A DNA stretch of 64,000 bases from Acanthochromis polyacanthus (taxonomy: Eukaryota; Chordata; Actinopteri; Pomacentridae): NCBI RefSeq assembly GCF_021347895.1, contig NC_067121.1:15449962-15513961 (forward strand). The letters are read 5' to 3'. The notes beneath the pieces are model-generated. The model did no database searches. It was not told the origin of the DNA and saw only the letters and a program-made list of their open reading frames with translations. Of this stretch, positions 12,619 to 64,000 are shown piece by piece. Within the stretch, counting starts at the first letter, position 1. Each line of letters begins with the position of its first letter. A program made the translations under genes and the position numbers.

Positions 12619-14230
12619 CAGGTCCTTCTCAAAAAATTAGCATATTGTGATAAAGTTCAGTATTTTCTGTAATGTACTGATAAACATTAGACTTTCATAT
12701 ATGTTAGATTCATTACACACAACTGAAGTAGTTCAAGCCTTTTATTGTTTTAATATTGATGATATTGGCCAAAAAGTAAAGAAAAACCAAAAATCTCTAT
12801 CTCAAAAAATTAGCATATTATGAAAAGGTACTCTAAACGAGCTATTAACCTAATCATCTGAATCAACGAGTTAACTCTAAACACCTGCAAAAGATTCCTG
12901 AGGCCTTTAAAAACTCCCAGCCTGGTTCATTACTCAAAACCGCAATCATGGGTAAGACTGCCGACCTGACTGCTGTCCAGAAGGCCATCATTGACACCCT
13001 CAAACAAGAGGGTAAGACACAGAAAGAAATTTCTGAGCGAATAGGCTGTTCCCAGAGTGCTGTATCAAGGCACCTCAGTGGGAAGTCTGTGGGAAGGAAA
13101 AAGTGTGGCAGAAAACGCTGCACAACTACAAGAGGTGACCGGACCCTGAGGAAGATTGTGGAGAAGGGCCGATTCCAGACCTTGGGGGACCTGCGGAAGC
13201 AGTGGACTGAGTCTGGAGTAGAAACATCCAGAGCCACCGTGCACAGGCGTGCGCAGGAAATGGGCTACAGGTGCCGCATTCCCCAGGTCAAGCCACTTTT
13301 GAACCAGAAACAGCGGCAGAAGCGCCTGACCTGGGCTACAGAGAAGCAGCACTGGACTGTTGCTCAGTGGTCCAAAGTACTTTTTTCAGATGAAAGCAAA
13401 TTTTGCATGTCATTCGGAAATCAAGGTGCCAGAGTCTGGAGGAAGACTGGGGAGAAGGAAATGCCAAAATGCCTGAAGTCCAGTGTCAAGTACCCACAAT
13501 CAGTGATGATCTGGGGTGCCATGTCAGCTGCTGGTGGTGGTCCACTGTGCTTTATCAAGGGCAGGGTCAATGCAGCTGGCTATCAGGAGATTTTGGAGCA
13601 CTTCATGCTTGCATCTGCTGAAAAGCTTTATGGAGATGAAGATTTCAATTTTCAGCACGACCTGGCACCTGCTCACAGTGCCAAAACCACTGGTAAATGG
13701 TTTACTGACCATGGTATTGCTGTGCTCAATTGGCCTGCCAACTCTCCTGACCTGAACCCCATAGAGAATCTGTGGGATATTGTGAAGAGGAAGTTGAGAG
13801 TCACCAGACCCACCACTGTGGATGAGCTTAAGGCCGCTATCGAAGCATCCTGTGCCTCCATAACACCTCAGCAGTGCCACAGGCTGATTGCCTCCATGCC
13901 ACGCCGCATTGAAGCAGTCATTTCTCCAAAAGGATTCCCGACCAAGTATTGAGTGCATAAGTGAACATAATTATTTGAAGGTTGACTTTTTTTGTATTAA
14001 AAACACTTTTCTTTTATTCGTCGGATGGAATATGCTAATTTTTTGAGATACGGATTTTTGGTTTTTCTTTACTTTTTGGCCAATATCATCAATATTAAAA
14101 CAATAAAAGGCTTGAACTACTTCAGTTGTGTGTAATGAATCTAACATATATGAAAGTCTAATGTTTATCAGTACATTACAGAAAATACTGAACTTTATCA
14201 CAATATGCTAATTTTTTTGAGAAGGACCTG
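12619..14230 (+). mobile_element. Tc1/mariner element, family B, full length
   Basis: The 1,612-bp element has TA at 12617-12618 and 14231-14232. The ends begin CAGGTCCTTCTCAAAAAATT and are inverted over about 215 bp, with an inner repeat of TCTCAAAAAATTAGCATAT. It carries one uninterrupted transposase frame. It sits in a short TA run, 20 bp from the next Tc1 element. Confidence 0.95.
12948..13952 (+). CDS. Tc1 transposase, family B, intact 334 codons
   Basis: The start MGKTADLTAVQKAIID leads into paired helix-turn-helix motifs (KTQKEISERIGCSQSAVSRH and ETSRATVHRRAQEMGY) joined by a basic linker (GRKKCGRKR). The DDE core is complete: LFSDESKFCMSF, FQHDLAPAHSAKT and [18 protein letters not shown], giving a DD34E-type spacing. 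No stop or frameshift is visible, so the element may have been active recently. The family differs clearly in sequence from families A and C. Confidence 0.93.
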   Translation: MGKTADLTAVQKAIIDTLKQEGKTQKEISERIGCSQSAVSRHLSGKSVGRKKCGRKRCTTTRGDRTLRKIVEKGRFQTLGDLRKQWTESGVETSRATVHRRAQEMGYRCRIPQVKPLLNQKQRQKRLTWATEKQHWTVAQWSKVLFSDESKFCMSFGNQGARVWRKTGEKEMPKCLKSSVKYPQSVMIWGAMSAAGGGPLCFIKGRVNAAGYQEILEHFMLASAEKLYGDEDFNFQHDLAPAHSAKTTGKWFTDHGIAVLNWPANSPDLNPIENLWDIVKRKLRVTRPTTVDELKAAIEASCASITPQQCHRLIASMPRRIEAVISPKGFPTKY

Positions 14231-14250
14231 TATATATTTATTTATACATA

Positions 14251-15618
14251 CACACGTGGACAAAATTGTTGGTACCCCTCAGTTAAAGAAGGAAAAACCC
14301 ACAATTCTCACTGAAATCACTTGAAACTCACAAAAGTAACAATAAATAAAAATTTATTGAAAATTAAATCATCAAAATCAGCCATCACTTTTGAATTGTT
14401 GATTAACATAATTATTTAAAAAAACAAACTAATGAAATAGGGCTGGACAAAAATGATGGTACCCATAACTTAATATTTTGTTGCACAACCTTTTGAGGCA
14501 ATCACTGCAATTAAACGATTTCTGTATTTGTCAATGAGCGTTCTGCAGCTGTCAACAGGTATTTTGGCCCACTCCTCATGAGCAAACAGCTCCAGTTGTC
14601 TCAGGTTTGATGGGTGTCTTCTCCAAATGGCATGTTTCAGCTCCTTCCACATATGTTCAATGGGATTCAGATCTGGGCTCATAGAAGGCCACTTTAGAAT
14701 AGTCCAACGCTTTTCTCTCAGCCATTCTTGGGTGTTTTTGGCTGTGTGTTTTGGATCGTTGTCCTGTTGGAAGACCCATGACCTGCGACTGAGACCAAGC
14801 TTTCTGACACTAGGCAGCACATTTCTCTCCAGAATGCCTTGATATTCTTCAGATTCAGTTTTTTTCAGCAGTGGTGTCCTCCTTGGTCGTCTCCCATGAA
14901 GTCCACTTTGGCTCAAACAACGACGAATGGTGCGATCTGACACTGATGTACCTTGGCCTTGGAGTTCACCTTTAATTTCTTTGGAGGTTGCTCTGGGCTC
15001 TTTGGATACAATTCCAACGATCCGTCTCTTCAATTTGTCATCAATTTTCCTCTTGCGGCCACGTCCAGGGAGGTTGGCTACTGTCCCGTGGGTCTTGAAC
15101 TTCTGAATAATATGAGCCACTGTTGTCACAGGAACTTCAAGCTGTTTAGAGATGGTCTTATAGCCTTTACCTTTAAGATGTTTGTCTATCATTTTTTTTC
15201 GGATGTCCTGGGACAATTCTCTCCTTCGCTTTCTGTTGTCCATGTTCAGTGTGGTACACACCTTTTCACCAAACAGCAGGGTGACTACTTGTCTCCCTTT
15301 AAATAGGCAGACTGACTGATTATGAGTTTGGAAACACCTGTGATGTCAATTAAATGACACACCTGAGTTAATCATGTCACTCTGGCCAAATAGTTTTCAA
15401 TCTTTTATAGAGGTACCATCATTTTTGTCCAGGCCTGTTTCATTAGTTTGTTTTTTTAAATAATTATGTTAATCAACAATTCAAAAGTAATGGCTGATTT
15501 TGATTATTTAATTTTCAATACATTTTTATTTATTGTTACTTTTGTGAGTTTCAAGTGATTTCAGTGAGAATTGTGGGTTTTTCCTTCTTTAACTGAGGGG
15601 TACCAACAATTTTGTCCA

Positions 15619-15624
<6 letters not shown>
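14251..15624 (-). mobile_element. Tc1 family A copy 2, internally deleted
   Basis: TA at 14249-14250 and 15625-15626 flank a 1,374-bp element whose ends match copies 1 and 3. It is exactly 261 bp shorter than they are. Only the transposase interior is missing; both inverted repeats are intact, so it could still be moved by a sibling's enzyme. Confidence 0.95.
14470..15261 (-). pseudogene. Tc1 family A transposase with 87-codon in-frame deletion
   Basis: The frame runs 263 codons instead of 350. The deletion joins LLKKT to ESEEYQG and removes the segment with the first catalytic Asp (LWTDETK) and the glycine-rich loop. The second Asp (QQDNDPKH) and the Glu ([10 protein letters not shown]) remain. 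Helix-turn-helix DNA-binding regions are intact, so the product could bind the ends without cutting. Confidence 0.9.
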
Positions 15625-15672
<48 letters not shown>

Positions 15673-15700
15673 CATACATACATACATACATACATACATA
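15625..15700. repeat. (TA)n then (CATA)n microsatellite
   Basis: TA dinucleotides followed by CATA tetranucleotides fill the gap between the deleted Tc1 element and the mariner foldback. Similar TA runs lie at 16277-16295, 56467-56507 and 59695-59718. Confidence 0.95.
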
Positions 15701-16276
15701 CACCGGGCTTTGCAAAAGTTCTGTTACACTCGGTTTCATGATCTTTACAGACGTTTACATGTCGGAGTGAAAAATTCCATTAAATAAACTGAAAGTTCTA
15801 CTTTATAGGCAGGTGTCCTTAATACAAATGTTTTTCTCCGGTGAAGTTGTATCACGATGGAAGTCAAAAGAGTTGAGATATCTGCTCTCCTTTGTGCTGA
15901 ACATCAGCCGGATGACCGTCCACAGAGTCGTGGAGAGGCTAAAGAATGGTGAAGATCTTTCAGGTCTTCACCATTCTTGAAAGATCACTGAAAGATCTTC
16001 ACCATTCTTGAGCCTCTCCGCGACTCTGTGGATGGTCATTCGGATGATGTTCAGCTGCTTGGCTCTGTCAGGCTTGTTGTGGCCAGCATGAAGGAGAGCA
16101 GATATCTCAACTCTTTTGACTTCCATCTTGATACAACTTCACCGGAGAAAAAAATTGTATTAAGGACACCTGCCTATAAGGTAGAACTTTCAGTTTATTT
16201 AATGGAATTTTTCACTCCGACATGCAAACGTCTCTAAAGATCATGAAACCGTGTAACAGAACTTTTGCAAAGCCCG
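15701..16276. mobile_element. Head-to-head mariner foldback
   Basis: Both edges are the same end sequence (CGGGCTTTGCAAAAGTTCTGT) in opposite orientation, and the whole 576 bp folds on itself with arms of about 280 bp. Each arm carries the 5' end of a mariner-type transposase. The right arm, read on the minus strand, encodes MEVKRVEISALLHAGHNKPD, a helix-turn-helix start; the left arm has lost about 33 bp in that segment. Neither arm reaches a catalytic residue. It lies between TA-rich runs. Confidence 0.75.
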
Positions 16277-16307
<31 letters not shown>

Positions 16308-16559
16308 GTTTTTTATTATTTTTTATTTTTTCCCCCCATCCCAGGGTTTGTTTTCGGAATCCATAAGGTCTGTCTCTTACTATGCTGAGCGCTTTGAGCT
16401 GGTGTATGTTATGAATCCGTGCTCTATAAATAAAACTGAATTCAAGTCATGTCAGTGCAATCACGCATTAAAATGATATAACATAGATGATCAAAAAACA
16501 TAGTTCAAAATACTGTTCATATATTTTGACTAAGTTTACTAAAATCTGAATACTTTCAT

Positions 16560-17135
16560 TCATGCCAAGTGTTTCATCAACTCATTCGGAATTAAAGTTT
16601 TGTGCTTCAAGTTTACATGGAAATATTAATTCTGAATTAAGGTTTACAAGGACCACACGTTTTTTTCCGCTTCCTTAATTCCACTGTAACGCTTGGGCAT
16701 TGGAAAGGATTTTGACTGGACAGGGAGTGAACGTGACGCATCCCTGTTTACCGGAAGACAAACTCTATTTGCCGCGGCATTTCTTTTCCCCAACAACATG
16801 GAGGAACAACTAATAAGCACGCTTTTCACTTTGCTTTTTTTTGTCGTTTTGAAACAGCAACTCGACAAAGGTCACAGAAGGTGTATGTCGCTACGTGTGG
16901 AGCCAAACATGCGCAGAATGACCGGAATTAATTAAAGTGGAATTAACTGTATACATGAATAGAACGTACACAGGAATTAGTTTATTCGGAATTAACATCT
17001 GAATAAACCAGGTAGTTTATACAGAATTATGTTTATTCGAAATCAACTTTTTAACTTGGAATTAAGTGTTTACAAGGACATTTTAAAGCAGAATTAACTT
17101 TTATTCCGAATTAAAGAGGAATAAAAGGTCCTATG
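16560..17135. mobile_element. PIF/Harbinger-like remnant with GAATTAA repeats
   Basis: A dozen GAATTAA/TTAATTC motifs cluster near both ends, and TTTACAAGGA recurs in both orientations. A plus-strand frame from 16798 begins MEEQLISTLFTLLFF and continues KQQLDKGHRRCMSL, resembling the start of fish Harbinger transposase genes. No catalytic part remains and clean target duplications were not found. Confidence 0.5.
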
Positions 17136-18541
17136 TAATCGTACTGACTGCTGGATATTTGCAGTAATAACAATACTGTTTGTCCGGACGCTTCCTATCA
17201 CTATACACAGAACATGGCTTCTTCAGTAATCAAAGTAACTGACAAAACATGGTAACAGGTTAGTCGTAACAATGAAAACACACTTTAATGTTTTCTTATA
17301 AGCTGCTTTTGGTAAATAACAACATAAAAATTATGTTTCTGTCAGCAAAACAGACAGCAGATTTGCAGAATATTATCAATTACTTATTTAGATAAAAGTG
17401 GTATTTTTTAGGCAAACTCTTTCTCCTCACAAGCACCTGTATCTCAGCTCCTGGACTTTTTAAAGGGCTGGTCACCTAAGTTATTATTATTATTTTTAAA
17501 AAGGGTATTTTCAAGGCACACATTTACATGTGACTGTAACTGTGTAAATATTCATCACCACTGGTCTAGCTATCCTGCAGTCCGTGATATTAACGTGGAA
17601 CATGGACTTAACATTAAATTAAAGTGGAAAGACATTACTTTGGCCAGAGTACAGCGTCTCATACTTTACATGAATTTTATTCTGGTACAGTGCAACTACC
17701 AGGTTAAAATATAAACATGCTGGGTCGGGACAAACCGTCAGTATGTTAAGATCCTAACATATCCGACTCTATGTTCCGTTACTACAGGGGTAGGGTTGGC
17801 TGCAAGAGGTTAGTCTCTGTTTTCGGTCGTCTGGAATGTAGACTTAAATGTGGCGTAAGCTTGTTTTCAACAAACATCACCAAACCCGGTGTTTAAACGT
17901 CTTGCACTCACCTAATTACAAACTACATTATTGACCGTAAGGCTCTATTATCTAACAAGTTAACTTATTTTGAGTCTTTTGAGCTTGGTAGCACATAACG
18001 TAGTTTAAAATTAGCTAAAGATATCTGTTAATTGCAGTAGGGTAAAAAATAAACATATGCTAGTGAGCTAATGTTAAGCTACTACCAGTTTCCCGTATCA
18101 AATGTACTCTGCACAAGATCTGAACAAATGTTAACATTTAACATAGACTTAGGCAGGATAAGCTAACACTCAAGGCGAGTGAATTTCACCAGTAAGAAAG
18201 ATGATTTTAAAAAAGCATAGCTAACGTTGCCATTAGCCAGCTAGTATTACCCGAGCTGACGTGTAAACGACTAATGTAGGCCGCTAACACTGGCTAGTGC
18301 TAGTCTCTAGCTAGCTGTGTTAGCCAGTTAGCTAGGCGGTCCCTCCAACACCCCACTAGCGTTAACGGATAATATTATCTGCTGTGGCAAACAGTCTAAT
18401 ACTGACAGCCGTAAACAAATACCGCTTTGACTGCTGTGTTTTCACAAAATAAACAAGGCTACTAGCTAACACCAGTGGCTGAGAACCAGCTTAGCGCACT
18501 GGCAGGCTAAGTTAACGAAGATAAATAAATATTTAACTCAC
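17136..18541. other. First part of mfsd14a intron 1
   Basis: AT-rich with many GCTAGC/TTAGC motifs and no recognisable coding exon or transposon end. Confidence 0.35.
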
Positions 18542-18625
18542 ACTTCCTCCATCTTTTATTATAATTTTCTTTGCAAGAAGAATGCTGCGGTTCAGCCGCT
18601 TTTTCTTCTTTTTCTCCCCCGTCAT
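18542..18625 (-). CDS. mfsd14a: MFSD14A/HIAT1-like transporter, exon 1 with start codon
   Basis: The first coding exon has 28 codons and begins MTGEKKKKKRLNRS, ending AKKIIIKDGGS before a GTGAGT donor. The run AKKIIIKDGG is the hallmark N-terminal sequence of MFSD14A; human MFSD14B lacks it. The start codon is the first in this frame and has A at -3 (AACA before ATG). The N terminus is strongly basic, as expected for the cytosolic tail ahead of the first membrane helix. Exon 2 at 5595-5690 continues in the same phase. The region upstream looks like a promoter with CCAAT and GC boxes. The gene lies on the same strand as myo9b and downstream of its 3' end. Confidence 0.87.
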
Positions 18626-18900
18626 TGTTAACTTATGTCCATTCTTGATGTCAAAGGGTCATCGTTGCGTCTATCGAAAGTAAAATAATGTACTAATATC
18701 GGCTCCGAAGCTCATCACACTTCTGCACTCGGCTTCAGGAAGCTAACGGCGAGCTAACTAAATGATGATTTCTCATCTCCACCTCACTTCAGTCCGTCTT
18801 CCTGAACCAAACACTGACCCGCCCCTCCAACGCAATACAGTCCAGCAATTGGCTATCTGATGAAATAGCAAAACCAAACTGTGTATGTAATTGGTTCAAT
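18626..18900 (-). promoter_or_regulatory. Promoter and 5' leader of mfsd14a, with short upstream ORFs
   Basis: Reading the minus strand, a GC box (GGGGCGGG, near 18811-18818) and an AGCCAAT box (near 18847-18853) lie about 190-230 bases before the start codon, with a second CCAAT near 18889. No TATA box is evident. The stretch next to the start codon carries several ATGs with early stops. They include a 14-codon frame, a 3-codon frame, and a 4-codon frame at 18628-18642 whose TAA ends two bases before the main ATG. The transcription start is not visible in sequence, so whether all of these are transcribed is an inference. Confidence 0.55.
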
Positions 18901-20073
18901 AACGATCCGTGCTTTTGATACTCACATGATGATTTGCGAACATCACACCGCGGGCAACAAAGAGGAAATCCCTTATATGGCGAGAGATTTCGTCTATGAA
19001 GGAAGATGTTCGGGCACTTACACGAAGCCACTCAATAAAATTTAGTAAAGCCAGAGACATATAACGCGCTATCTCATGTGTCCAGACCACAGACTGTACA
19101 ATATTGTAGTATACAGTCTATGATCCAGACCAAATGCCTTTGAATGAACTTTACATCAATTTTTTTATGTACACTGTAATAAAATAAAATAAACGGTAAA
19201 AGATAGTAATAATGCTTAATTTCGTATTTGTTTTATATACATCTTGTAGCCTTGATTTAAAATAAGCTATTTTTTGGCTTCTTTTTAATGAAAAGCAATA
19301 TTTGTAATTCCTATAAAATTACCCTGAATCATCTGCTGCCTCCTGCAACCCTATATAGTACATGGGTGAACATTGATGGATGGTTGAATTACCTATATGA
19401 AAATATTATAAATTTCATAGATAGGTAAGTACATAGATAGCCATAATGCTAAGTGATTAAATAATATACAAAAACAAATGAAAACACATTAATTCAACAT
19501 TTTTGTTGCTACCTCTGTAATCTGTACACTAGATATATCTCATTCAGCAAAGAAATCCACATGTAATAACAGAATCAATACTTCTCTTTCTGTTAACTGT
19601 CAGAAAATGTGTGTAATTTTAGAAATATACTTACAGTATTAAAGTTAAATGTACCTGTTTCATCCAATAAATAAAAAAGAAATATTTATGAAATTACACA
19701 AGATTTTCAATTTTTGTCATAAAAATGCTTTTCAAAAATATCCACTTAATAGTTTTTCACTGTTAGAGGTTTTTAAAGCTGTTTTACAGTAAACATGGAA
19801 ATTCAGTCATTTTGTGATTTTATTAAAATTTTGTCTATCAAAAATCAAGTAAAATATAAAGGAAAAAAAAAGAAAATTACAGATTTTACTGTGCACCTCA
19901 ATTCCCTTAATCAAATTTGAAAATAAAATCTAAAAAAACAACAACAAAAAACATGGAAGTTTGCTGAAAAATTAATGGTGAAAAGAAACATTAGATTTTC
20001 TTCACTGTTTAGCCATGTTCTACTTCTGGGAACAAGAAAAGTGAAATCCACAGATAATATTTCAATCCACCAC
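18901..20073. other. Intergenic sequence between mfsd14a promoter and myo9b 3' end
   Basis: A short palindrome with TATACAGTCTATG at 19090-19123 resembles the end of a small fish MITE. The rest is strongly AT-rich with no coding signal. Confidence 0.35.
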
Positions 20074-21472
20074 TTTATTTGGAATGGATAAAATGTTTCA
20101 GAGTTCTGGGAAAAGGATGGGTTGGGAAATAATGAAAAAAGAAATTTTAAAAACTAAGCTTGTGTAGGAAACTGGCCACAGGGTGAGTGCAGTGCCTGTT
20201 TTTCTAGGCACTTTTCTGACCATATAGTAGTCTCAAATGTTTGTTTTGTTGGATCATTTTGAGTCTAAGGTTGTTTATGCAATACATTTAACTTAGATCA
20301 TATATTACAATTTAGTGACAAACTCTGTGTTTCCCATAGTCCAACATTCAAAATTTAAACACTGGAGAAAACCCGTCAATTAAATTGTAAAAGCATCAGT
20401 ATTTTAACAATATTATATACTATTGGACATACATTTTACATTTCTAACACATAAATTGGCTTTTTGTATGTCTTCTTTGTTTCATCCTTCACTTTATAGA
20501 TTTTCTCAAATCAAATGCAGTTTGTGTTTGTCAGAGTGATACTGAAGTACTTCTAAGTTCTGACAAGAACATGCCATGCATCAAGAGACTTGTTGCTGTG
20601 AAACAGTAGCTACAATAGCTACGGTTTAAGTGAAGACGTTTTGTGTCACTGTTCTTAGTATTACAGGAGGAGACACTTGCCAATTGTTCTTTTATTTCAG
20701 TTGGTGACGTAAGTCAGATTTGGGAATGCCAACTATAATATCCATCAGTCCAACCTCCTAGAATATATATAGACATGCACATAAAAATGCTAAAAAAGAA
20801 TGTATACAAAGAAGCTTCCTGGGTGAAGCTGAACAGCCTGCAATAACAAAAATAGTCAGTCAATCTAAAAGGCAACATTTCCTTTATGGGTATACTAAAT
20901 CAGCCATCAGTCACAGCTTTATGAATACCACAAGAAACTGAAAAAAGAACAGAAGAAAACTGAAAGGATTCAGGCACAGACTAAAAGGAAAACCCTCTAT
21001 ACAATGGATAATCACTCTCAGTACAAGGTACAGTTAAAAGATAGTTTCCCCCCACAAACAGAATAAACTCCCATTAGTGCCACAATGGTGGAGTATTGTC
21101 CTTAGTAAAGGAGACTCTCATGCACTCAATTGTTGCTCATCATGCTGTCCTGTTTTCCCTCTTCAGAGGTCATCACACAGAAGACAATATCTGCAATTTA
21201 TAAAACCTTGACTGTACAGATAGTAAAACGTGCTTAAATTCACAAGTAGTATATTGATATAAAGATGAAAAATAGTTCTTCAGATATGCTATAAAAACCC
21301 GAAGGAATGGTCAGCATAAACTCCCATTAAATACATCGAAATTCTCAAGGCACTTTATTTCCATAGCAGCACTGACAAATGGAAAAGTCTGTAAAACAAA
21401 GTGCATATTATTTTTTCTTCTGTTAGCACATACTTGGGAAGATTCAAATTATTACAGCTTGTGGTTTTATGC
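20074..21472 (-). other. Probable myo9b 3' untranslated region with AATAAA candidates
   Basis: After the stop codon the minus strand carries AATAAA at 21354-21359 (114 bases past the stop), 20691-20696 and 20074-20079. No coding frame or recognisable repeat was found here. Which signal is used cannot be read from sequence alone. Confidence 0.45.
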
Positions 21473-62330
<40,858 letters not shown>

Positions 62331-63590
62331 CTGCATGGTAGAAACACACGCACACAGTAATTTTAAGGTTAAATGATCACATCTGACAGCTAAATGTTGA
62401 TCTGAGTAACCTTACCAAAGCTAAGCAAAATGTGTTTTAACACATTCAGTTGATCTTGTGTCTGAATTCTCTGAATTCTTATTTGCTATGTGTTTTTAGT
62501 AGAACTGTAGTTGCACCATATCCCAAGGAGTTTCAGTAATTTTTTTTTATTATTTTGGCTTTCTTTTAAAGATAAATGTGAAGTCCAGTACCTCTATGGA
62601 TACAGCACAACCATGGGTAGAAGAAGAGAGAACTCACAAACACGCAGTATATCGAGACCATAATGCCATAAATCAAAAAAAGAAAGAAAAAAAAGAAATA
62701 AACAAAAGCTCAGTTAGAGTTCTTTAAATCTCTTTGATAACATATTTTGCAAAAAGAAAAGAAAAGAAAAACAACAACCTGGAATAAACATGTAAAACAT
62801 TTTTCCAAGTGTCCCCAAATGTTACTAAAAATAAGATAAAATGGGAAGCCTAGTTACTTTAGATATTATACTACTTATATCTTTAATTAGCTTCAATATT
62901 TGTCTAATATCTGCTCTGTGGAAACACATCAGTCCATTTCAACACTGATGTGTCATTTTCTACATTAGGAAACGAAGCATAAAATCAAGCAGTGCATGCA
63001 GTTCAAGAGCAATTGAGCTGAAAAGGTAAGGAAAAGTGCTTTTATTTTTACGCACTGTACTACATGACAATTCTCCAATGGATTCCAGTTGGACTGTCTG
63101 CTAAGTAATCTTTGAAGCCCATTATCAATTTTTAAAAAGAATTCTGTTGCGTTTACAACTATACATTGCTTTGTCGTTCCTAATCAGCCGAACCAACATG
63201 AAGAGGTAACTATACTGCTGGTGCTTTAAAGCATGTGCTGTGTCCTGAGGCTGTCATAGTTGTTGCATTTTTCTCCTGTTTGACTTGACAAGCTCTGACC
63301 TGTTACTGACACCACTACAGAAAACAGAAACCCTTCAAAAGTGTTCAGCTAAATTATACACCAGCCTACTGTACTTGCACTGTTGGTAAGCACATACAGC
63401 TACTGAAATTGTCATTAGAAACATTGCAAACACTGTCTGAAAGCCAGTATGAAATGTTGCTGGCAAGAAAGAAAATTAATTATTATTTCAAAACATTATT
63501 TCCCTAAATCCTGGTTATTTCCATCAGGCACATATCTTACAGACAGAAAGTGTTTCGGAGGCTTATATCACAGCGGTTCACTCATTTATC
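62331..63590. other. myo9b intron, right edge
   Basis: A-rich runs at 62676-62780 (AAAGAAAAG). The next upstream motor exon was not found before the window ends. Confidence 0.4.
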
Positions 63591-63599
63591 CTGTTGATC

Positions 63600-63966
63600 T
63601 GACCTCCAACTACATGGTGAAGCAGCGTTTATGTATTATGCTCCACATATCTGGAAAAAACTCCCTGAAAGTTGTAGGTCCACTCCAACTGTCACTTCTT
63701 TTAAATCACAGCTCAAGACTTTTCTGCTTGCCACTGCTTTCCTACTATAACTTATTTAAAATTGTTTTAAATGCAAATTGTAATTTTATTTTTAATATAT
63801 TTCTAATTTTCCTATTATTTTCTATGTTGTATTATATTTGTCATTTTAATTGTGTTTTTTTATGCTTGTCTGAATGTTTCCAATGTTTTTAATGTTTTCA
63901 TGTAAAGCACACTGAGTTGCCCCTGTGAAATATGCTACACAAATACAGCTGCCTTGCCTTGCCTTG
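63600..63966 (+). mobile_element. 3' end of an L2/CR1-type LINE
   Basis: A plus-strand frame reads APHIWKKLPESCRSTPTVTS then FKSQLKTFLLA, the conserved C terminus of vertebrate L2-like reverse transcriptases (W-x-L-P followed by FK..LK..L). It is followed by an AT-rich tail with GTAAAGCACACTGAGTTGCC and ends in CCTTG repeats (63946-63968), a terminal repeat typical of this LINE group. It lies antisense in a myo9b intron. Confidence 0.75.
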
Positions 63967-64000
63967 CCTTACATAGCTACAGTGGCTAGTTCTACTTAAG

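Overview
This is a 64 kb piece of animal nuclear DNA, almost certainly from a teleost fish. It has vertebrate genes split by GT/AG introns, fish-type tRNA-derived SINEs, several Tc1/mariner families, L1-like, Jockey/I-like and Rex1-like LINE pieces, and long CA and TA microsatellites. A spiny-rayed (percomorph) fish is my guess from the repeat types only. There are no operons, CRISPR arrays or bacterial features.

Two host genes, both on the minus strand, are supported. From 62.3 kb down to 21.5 kb run 35 exons of an unconventional class IX myosin, best matched to MYO9B. They cover the second half of the motor, the IQ neck, a Ser/Arg/Pro-rich tail, a C1 zinc finger, a RhoGAP domain and the C terminus. 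Splice phases agree throughout and give an unbroken frame of 1,511 residues plus stop. The first motor exons lie beyond the right edge. Downstream of it are the promoter and first two exons of a major-facilitator gene, mfsd14a (hiat1) type: exon 1 at 18.6 kb and exon 2 at 5.6 kb. The rest of that gene lies beyond the left edge. Its exons are too short to show as open reading frames.

Most of the remaining sequence is mobile DNA, nested in layers. Left part (0.3-17 kb, inside or beyond mfsd14a intron 1): an old hAT transposase fragment split by a long-armed palindromic element, which is split in turn by an intact Tc1 element; tRNA-like SINEs; a duplicated MITE holding a piggyBac-like MITE; a hAT remnant; an intact second-family Tc1; an internally deleted Tc1; a head-to-head mariner foldback; and a Harbinger-like remnant. 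Middle (21.8-49 kb, myo9b introns): a third Tc1 family; a CA-rich repeat with telomere-like motifs; an L1-like LINE split by a hAT element that itself holds an LTR-like piece, a Tc1 remnant, a SINE and a Jockey/I-like LINE; then an almost complete Charlie-type hAT with perfect 8-bp target duplications.

Right part (51-60 kb): a Tc1-type MITE, a Harbinger element 33 bases from a myo9b splice acceptor, and the most layered structure. This is a THAP-domain element with 29-bp inverted ends and 8-bp target duplications that enlarged a myo9b intron from about 0.26 kb to 6.1 kb. It was later invaded by two Tc1 elements, one of which carries a rolling-circle-like insert and a TTAA-flanked element. Comparison with sibling copies in the same window supplies empty sites, so several insertion events can be read to the base.
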